The position numbers and the translations under genes are program-made. A stretch of 16,990 nt of DNA from CAZFPN01 sp044370655 (lineage in GTDB: Bacteria; Pseudomonadota; Alphaproteobacteria; Rickettsiales; Deianiraeaceae): positions 1 through 16,990 of the forward strand of contig JBILVD010000018.1 of the NCBI GenBank assembly GCA_044370655.1. Direction: 5' to 3'. This document shows positions 13,529 to 16,990 of the stretch, one piece after another. Below the pieces are notes generated by a model, which saw nothing but the letters and a program-made list of their open reading frames with translations, was not told the origin of the DNA and ran no database searches. Numbering within the stretch: the first letter of the stretch is position 1; each line of letters starts with the position of its first letter.

Positions 13529-14565
13529 ATTTGCAATTGATTATGAAATTTTTTACATTATTATATATTTTTTTAAATATACAAATTTCTAATGCTGGAA
13601 TTTTTACATCAGAGATAAAACTTGCCCGCCCCGCTTGCGGAGAGAAAGTAAAGCCTGAGACTGAAATAAAACCAGAAAAGAAATTGCCTGTGGACCATTC
13701 CTTGATAACCGAGGAAATTATAATAAACCAAAAAAATAAAATAGAAAAGCTTGCTCTTGAAAAGGGTGTTTCTAAAGAAACCGCAAAGCTTGCTCAAACT
13801 CTTGTTTTCACACCTACCGTTTCAATTAGGGAGGTTAATCAACCAGAAAGAACTTTAGGCTTTGATGAATATTTTCAAAAAACTATGCCCCCTTCTAAAA
13901 TCTTAGATGCTAAGAAATTTTTGATAGATAACTGGGACGAGCTTGAAAAAATTGAAAAGGAATATAAGGTGGACAAAGAGATAATTGTTACTTTAATGCT
14001 TATAGAAACATACTTTGGCAAAATTCTTGGCACTTTTAACATTATGGATTCTTTATTTACTTTAACACTTACAAGCCATAGACCAGACTTTTGGCAAACG
14101 GAACTTTTGCATATTTTTACCTTAATTGAAAGCAAAAATACGCTCTACGAAAGAGAGACAAAGGGAAGTTGGGCGGGAGCGGTTGGAATGGTGCAATTTA
14201 TTCCTTCCTCTTTTATCAAGTTTGCAAAAGATGGAGATGGAGATGGGATTATAGATACCGTTTCTAGTAAAATGGATGCATTTGCTTCGGCGGCTTATTA
14301 TTTGAAGTCTTCTGGTTGGAAGTATAAAGAGCCTTACTTAAGGCAAGTGAATGTTTCTTTAAAAGAAGATGAATTTTGTAAAAAAGCAGGAATTGAGTAT
14401 GAAGATGGCATTCTTGTATTCCCCGATAAAAAGCTTGACACTCAAAGCTTTGTTGTGTATAAAAATTTTAATGTTGTTTTACTTTGGAATAAATCCTTAT
14501 TTTTTAGTACAACAGCTGGAATAGTGTTTAATGAATTAAAAGATGTATCCAAGAGCCATCCTTAA
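13525..14565 (+). CDS. MltB-family lytic murein transglycosylase
   Basis: Such enzymes cleave the MurNAc-GlcNAc bond of peptidoglycan to leave 1,6-anhydro ends. The 346-residue protein has a signal-like N-terminus (about 7-24, ending SNA; the ATG at 13543 is an alternative start). Next is a variable, Lys/Glu-rich region (about 40-110), then the MltB catalytic domain (about 115-335). LMLIETYFGKILGTF (157-171) holds the catalytic Glu161, like the E-S-x-FG of MltB. GSWAGAVGMVQFIPSSF (214-230) is the family signature, and DGDGDGIID (236-244) is the EF-hand-like calcium loop known from Slt35. DAFASAAYYLKSSGW (251-265) completes the fold. There is no lipobox, so it is likely periplasmic rather than lipid-anchored. 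It overlaps mreD by 4 bases and the next gene by 23, linking wall cleavage with elongation. Confidence 0.9.
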   Translation: MNLQLIMKFFTLLYIFLNIQISNAGIFTSEIKLARPACGEKVKPETEIKPEKKLPVDHSLITEEIIINQKNKIEKLALEKGVSKETAKLAQTLVFTPTVSIREVNQPERTLGFDEYFQKTMPPSKILDAKKFLIDNWDELEKIEKEYKVDKEIIVTLMLIETYFGKILGTFNIMDSLFTLTLTSHRPDFWQTELLHIFTLIESKNTLYERETKGSWAGAVGMVQFIPSSFIKFAKDGDGDGIIDTVSSKMDAFASAAYYLKSSGWKYKEPYLRQVNVSLKEDEFCKKAGIEYEDGILVFPDKKLDTQSFVVYKNFNVVLLWNKSLFFSTTAGIVFNELKDVSKSHP

Positions 14566-15760
14566 ATTAATTTTGACTTTTTGCTTTTTAATGAGGCTTT
14601 CAATTGCTCTCTCAATTGAAGAGGTGATGGAAAAGAGTGCAACCGAAGGCAACGAAGCAAGAAAGATAAAATCAGAAATATCAAGTCAAAAAGCTTTAGA
14701 ATTTGGTAATTTTGAGAAGGTCTTCTTCCCTTCTGTTTCTTTAAATTATAAAAAAGATAGGGATGAAAATGAAACAAAAAGCTTTGATGTTTCCTTTAAT
14801 GCCTCCGAAATATACAAAGGTGGTATTGGTTTTTATGCGGGAATTAAGGCAATTAATTCAAATATCCTGCTTTTAAAAGTTCAAAAAAACGAAGTTGCAA
14901 TCTCCGCCGCTTCCTTATTTTTAGAAATTCTTGAAATAGAAAAACGAATACAAGTCTACGAGAAGTTTTTAGAATTAAATCAAAAAACAATGACACAAGT
15001 TGAAGAGAGGTTGAAGAGAGGGTCTGCTAAACCTTCTAGTTTTTACCTTGTTGAAGCCCAAGTTGAAGAAGCCTATTCTTCCTTAGAACTTGAACGCAAT
15101 AAGCTTGAAACCGCAAAGTCTAAATTCTTCTCCAAAACAGGGCTTGTGGCAAAAAATTTAACTGAACCAAAAATTCCTCAAATAAAATACAAAACGCTTG
15201 ATGAATTTGTTGATGCTGTAAAAGATGATAACCTTGCAATTAAAGCTAAGGAAAGCTCAAAAACTGCCTATAAGTATAACCTAGCTTACACATCTAGTCA
15301 ATTTCTACCTGATATATCACTCTCTTACCAAAAATACAAAAACATAAATTTACTTACAAATGAGGAGCTTGATGGCTCTAAAGTAACACTTTCTGCTAGA
15401 TTTTACCTATACAAACCAGGTCTTATTTCTGATGTTATACAAAAGGGGTATGAGTATCAAGCTTCTAAATTTGACTTAAAAAACGAGTTAGAGACAAAAA
15501 TAGATAGTGCAAAAGAGCTTTGGAATTTTTACGAGTATAATAAAAAGATTATTTCTTCAAGGGAAAAAACTGTGAAGGCTAGAAACTTGGTTGCAAAAGA
15601 AAGAGAGGTGGATTATAACGCTGGTAGGGTTGAAATTACTGACAAACTTGATGAAGAAAAAAATCTTTTAGACTCAGAGCTAAACCTTATTCAATCTAAA
15701 TTTCAAAACCTTTTAACAATTTACAAAATTAAAAATTTAGCAGGAGAGTATTTATTTTAG
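14543..15760 (+). CDS. TolC-family outer membrane channel protein
   Basis: TolC-type proteins form trimeric outer-membrane channels for efflux pumps and type I secretion. The 405-residue protein starts with a basic, hydrophobic signal peptide (about 4-24, to RLSIALS) and then SIEEVMEKSATEGNEARKIK (24-43), like the first helix of the family. Two homologous halves follow: a beta segment FFPSVSLNYKKDRDENETKS (61-80) with long helices (about 110-205), then FLPDISLSYQKYKNINLL (254-271) with helices (about 295-395). The repeated phrase F-[FL]-P-[SD]-[VI]-SL-[NS]-Y is a clear mark of the internal duplication. RLKRGSAKPSSFYLVEAQ (156-173) and VDYNAGRVEITDKLDEEKN (356-374) are the equivalent 'G-x-x-...D-x-L-x-A' hairpins. 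At 405 residues it is near the small end for the family. No pump or adaptor gene is next to it. The start lies 23 bases inside the transglycosylase gene; ATG 14591 would cut the signal peptide. Confidence 0.85.
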   Translation: MYPRAILKLILTFCFLMRLSIALSIEEVMEKSATEGNEARKIKSEISSQKALEFGNFEKVFFPSVSLNYKKDRDENETKSFDVSFNASEIYKGGIGFYAGIKAINSNILLLKVQKNEVAISAASLFLEILEIEKRIQVYEKFLELNQKTMTQVEERLKRGSAKPSSFYLVEAQVEEAYSSLELERNKLETAKSKFFSKTGLVAKNLTEPKIPQIKYKTLDEFVDAVKDDNLAIKAKESSKTAYKYNLAYTSSQFLPDISLSYQKYKNINLLTNEELDGSKVTLSARFYLYKPGLISDVIQKGYEYQASKFDLKNELETKIDSAKELWNFYEYNKKIISSREKTVKARNLVAKEREVDYNAGRVEITDKLDEEKNLLDSELNLIQSKFQNLLTIYKIKNLAGEYLF

Positions 15761-15762
15761 AG

Positions 15763-16990
15763 ATGTTTTTTATTGCAAATTCGAGTATTTTATTTTTTTT
15801 AATAAATTTAATATCCTCAAAAAATGTAGTCACTTTTTTAAAAACTGGCTCTGTGATGATCTTTTTTCTAATTGCAATTTTTCTACTTTTCTCCTTTAGT
15901 GCTAGAGCTTTAAAAATAACCTTTTGTATTTTGTGGGTTTTAACATCAATTTTGTGCTTCTATAAGCTTTTTTATGGAATTCACTTTGGCATTGAAATAG
16001 CACTTTCTTTTTTTGATGTAAAGTCTCAACATCATTTAATTTGGGAGCTGTTAAACTTAAAGTTGCTAATGTGGGTTTTAACAATAACATTGCTTCCTTG
16101 TTTTGCCTTGTTTTTCTTTAAAGTCCAAGCTATTGCAAGTTATGTAAAATTTGGTATTGGCGGATTTTTTATTTTTATTTTGATTGGTAGTGGAATTTTA
16201 GCTCTTAAAACTAGTAATTTAAGGGAAGAAGGAATGGGGACTATTCGCATGGGGGAAAGCTCTATTTCCTTTCTTTCTTTCTCTCCTTTTGAATTTATTT
16301 ACTCTATAAATGCTTCTGCAAGAATTATGAGGCATAATAGAAAGATTAAGGTTGTTAGCTTGGTTGAAAATTATGAATTTAACTCACAAGACGTGCCAGA
16401 AAACTTAAAAATCATCTTCGTTCTAGGAGAGACGGCAAGGAGCGATAGGTTTCAAATTAATGGCTATGAGAGAGAAACAACTCCAAACTTAATAAAGCTT
16501 TCGCAACAAGATGGTTTCTTCAATTTCAAAAACACAACCTCCTGCCGAACTTACACTAGAGGGTCTCTTGAGTGCTTATTTTCACGTCATACAACTAAAA
16601 GTTATAACAACAAACTAGAGGAGAGAGCATTTACGGAAGTTTTAAAGGCAATTGGTTTTAAAATTTCCATATTTTCCTTGCAAAACTTAGGAGTTTTTTA
16701 TAAGTATCTAGGTAGTGATAGACTATTATTAAAATACGACATTCTCCATGCCAAAAATTCATTGTTAGATGAAGAGCTAATTCCTCTTCTTAGAAATGAA
16801 AGTAATCAAGAAGGAAAGAGCTTTATCCTGCTTCACACTCTTGGAAGCCACTATCATTATTTTAAAAGATACCCTAAAGAATTTGAAAAATTTACTCCAA
16901 TTTGCTATGATAAATTTAAAGAATGCACCTCCGAAGAATTAAATAATACATATGATAACACAATTCTCTACACGGATTATATTTTAAACG
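15763..16990 (+). CDS. Lipid A phosphoethanolamine transferase, EptA-like (3' end beyond the window)
   Basis: EptA-type enzymes transfer phosphoethanolamine to lipid A at the periplasmic face, often lowering sensitivity to cationic peptides. The frame is open from ATG 15763, two bases after the tolC-like stop, to the window edge: 409 codons of an expected 540 or so. Five hydrophobic segments (about 3-17, 30-47, 51-71, 100-120, 129-149) match the five-helix anchor. The sulfatase-fold domain follows with VLGETARSDRFQINGYERET (220-239), where Glu223 is a zinc ligand, and TTSCRTYTRGSLECLFS (258-274), where Thr265 is the likely nucleophile (inferred by alignment to the SCGTATAVS-x-PCMFS motif). 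LLHTLGSHYHYFKRYPKEF (356-374) and NNTYDNTILYTDYIL (394-408) are strongly diagnostic. The cysteine-rich D-N-x-S-G-C segment of typical members is not seen near 307-325. Related phosphoethanolamine transferases that act on other substrates cannot be ruled out. Confidence 0.88.
   Translation, partial: MFFIANSSILFFLINLISSKNVVTFLKTGSVMIFFLIAIFLLFSFSARALKITFCILWVLTSILCFYKLFYGIHFGIEIALSFFDVKSQHHLIWELLNLKLLMWVLTITLLPCFALFFFKVQAIASYVKFGIGGFFIFILIGSGILALKTSNLREEGMGTIRMGESSISFLSFSPFEFIYSINASARIMRHNRKIKVVSLVENYEFNSQDVPENLKIIFVLGETARSDRFQINGYERETTPNLIKLSQQDGFFNFKNTTSCRTYTRGSLECLFSRHTTKSYNNKLEERAFTEVLKAIGFKISIFSLQNLGVFYKYLGSDRLLLKYDILHAKNSLLDEELIPLLRNESNQEGKSFILLHTLGSHYHYFKRYPKEFEKFTPICYDKFKECTSEELNNTYDNTILYTDYILN

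Noticed and set aside
15902..16090. Minus-strand 62-codon frame inside the eptA-like gene
   Set aside because: The plus strand encodes predicted membrane helices of a recognisable EptA-type protein; the minus frame is a shadow.
1..16990. CRISPR arrays, insertion sequences, tRNA or rRNA genes
   Set aside because: I looked for regularly spaced repeats, transposase-like frames with terminal repeats, and cloverleaf or CCA-ended sequences and saw none.

Overview
The window is AT-rich DNA from a Gram-negative bacterium with standard code. The best fit is an alphaproteobacterium of the Rickettsiales type, probably host-associated. Three things point there: a VirB4-family protein with the rickettsial style of N-terminus and ruined ATPase motifs, a propionyl-CoA carboxylase beta subunit without its alpha partner next door, and low G+C with tightly packed, overlapping genes. 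Lipid A genes (lpxD, an eptA-like gene) and peptidoglycan genes (mreC, mreD, a MltB-type lytic transglycosylase) argue against the Anaplasmataceae, which lack LPS. I cannot name the genus.

Layout. (1) Bases 1-263: a short leader with no secure gene. (2) 264-4137: a plus-strand operon, virB4-like / mreC / trmB, joined by 4-base overlaps. (3) 4128-5126: the only convincing minus-strand protein gene, an N-terminal Mfd module whose helicase part is gone; it converges on trmB and diverges by 19 bases from a secreted intradiol-dioxygenase-like gene (5146-5838). (4) 5839-6023: an intergenic stretch with a TTGACA box and repeated ACAAAATTTT units. (5) 6024-9170: an envelope and housekeeping operon, skp / lpxD / fabZ / pgpA / ruvA, with gaps of 1-2 bases or overlaps. 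(6) 9242-10834: fumC with its own promoter-like sequence and an internal insertion of about 44 residues. (7) 10835-11490: a gene-poor stretch with the wreck of an ImmA/IrrE-type metallopeptidase gene on the minus strand. (8) 11491-16990: pccB / mreD / mltB-like / tolC-like / eptA-like, all overlapping or nearly so; the last gene runs off the window.

How the genes fit together. Most of the window serves the cell envelope: outer-membrane protein chaperoning (Skp), lipid A acylation (LpxD) with acyl-chain supply (FabZ), phosphatidylglycerol synthesis (PgpA), elongation of the wall (MreC, MreD), wall cleavage (MltB type), an outer-membrane channel (TolC type) and lipid A decoration (EptA type). 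TrmB, RuvA, FumC and PccB are tRNA modification, recombination and carbon-metabolism genes carried in the same operons.

The points most worth a second look are the standalone UvrB-homology module of Mfd (4128-5126), the ATPase-dead VirB4 paralogue coupled to mreC, the insertion in fumarase, an Ile in PccB where propionyl-CoA carboxylases usually have Asp, and the ImmA/IrrE relic. I did not find a convincing entirely new multi-gene system.
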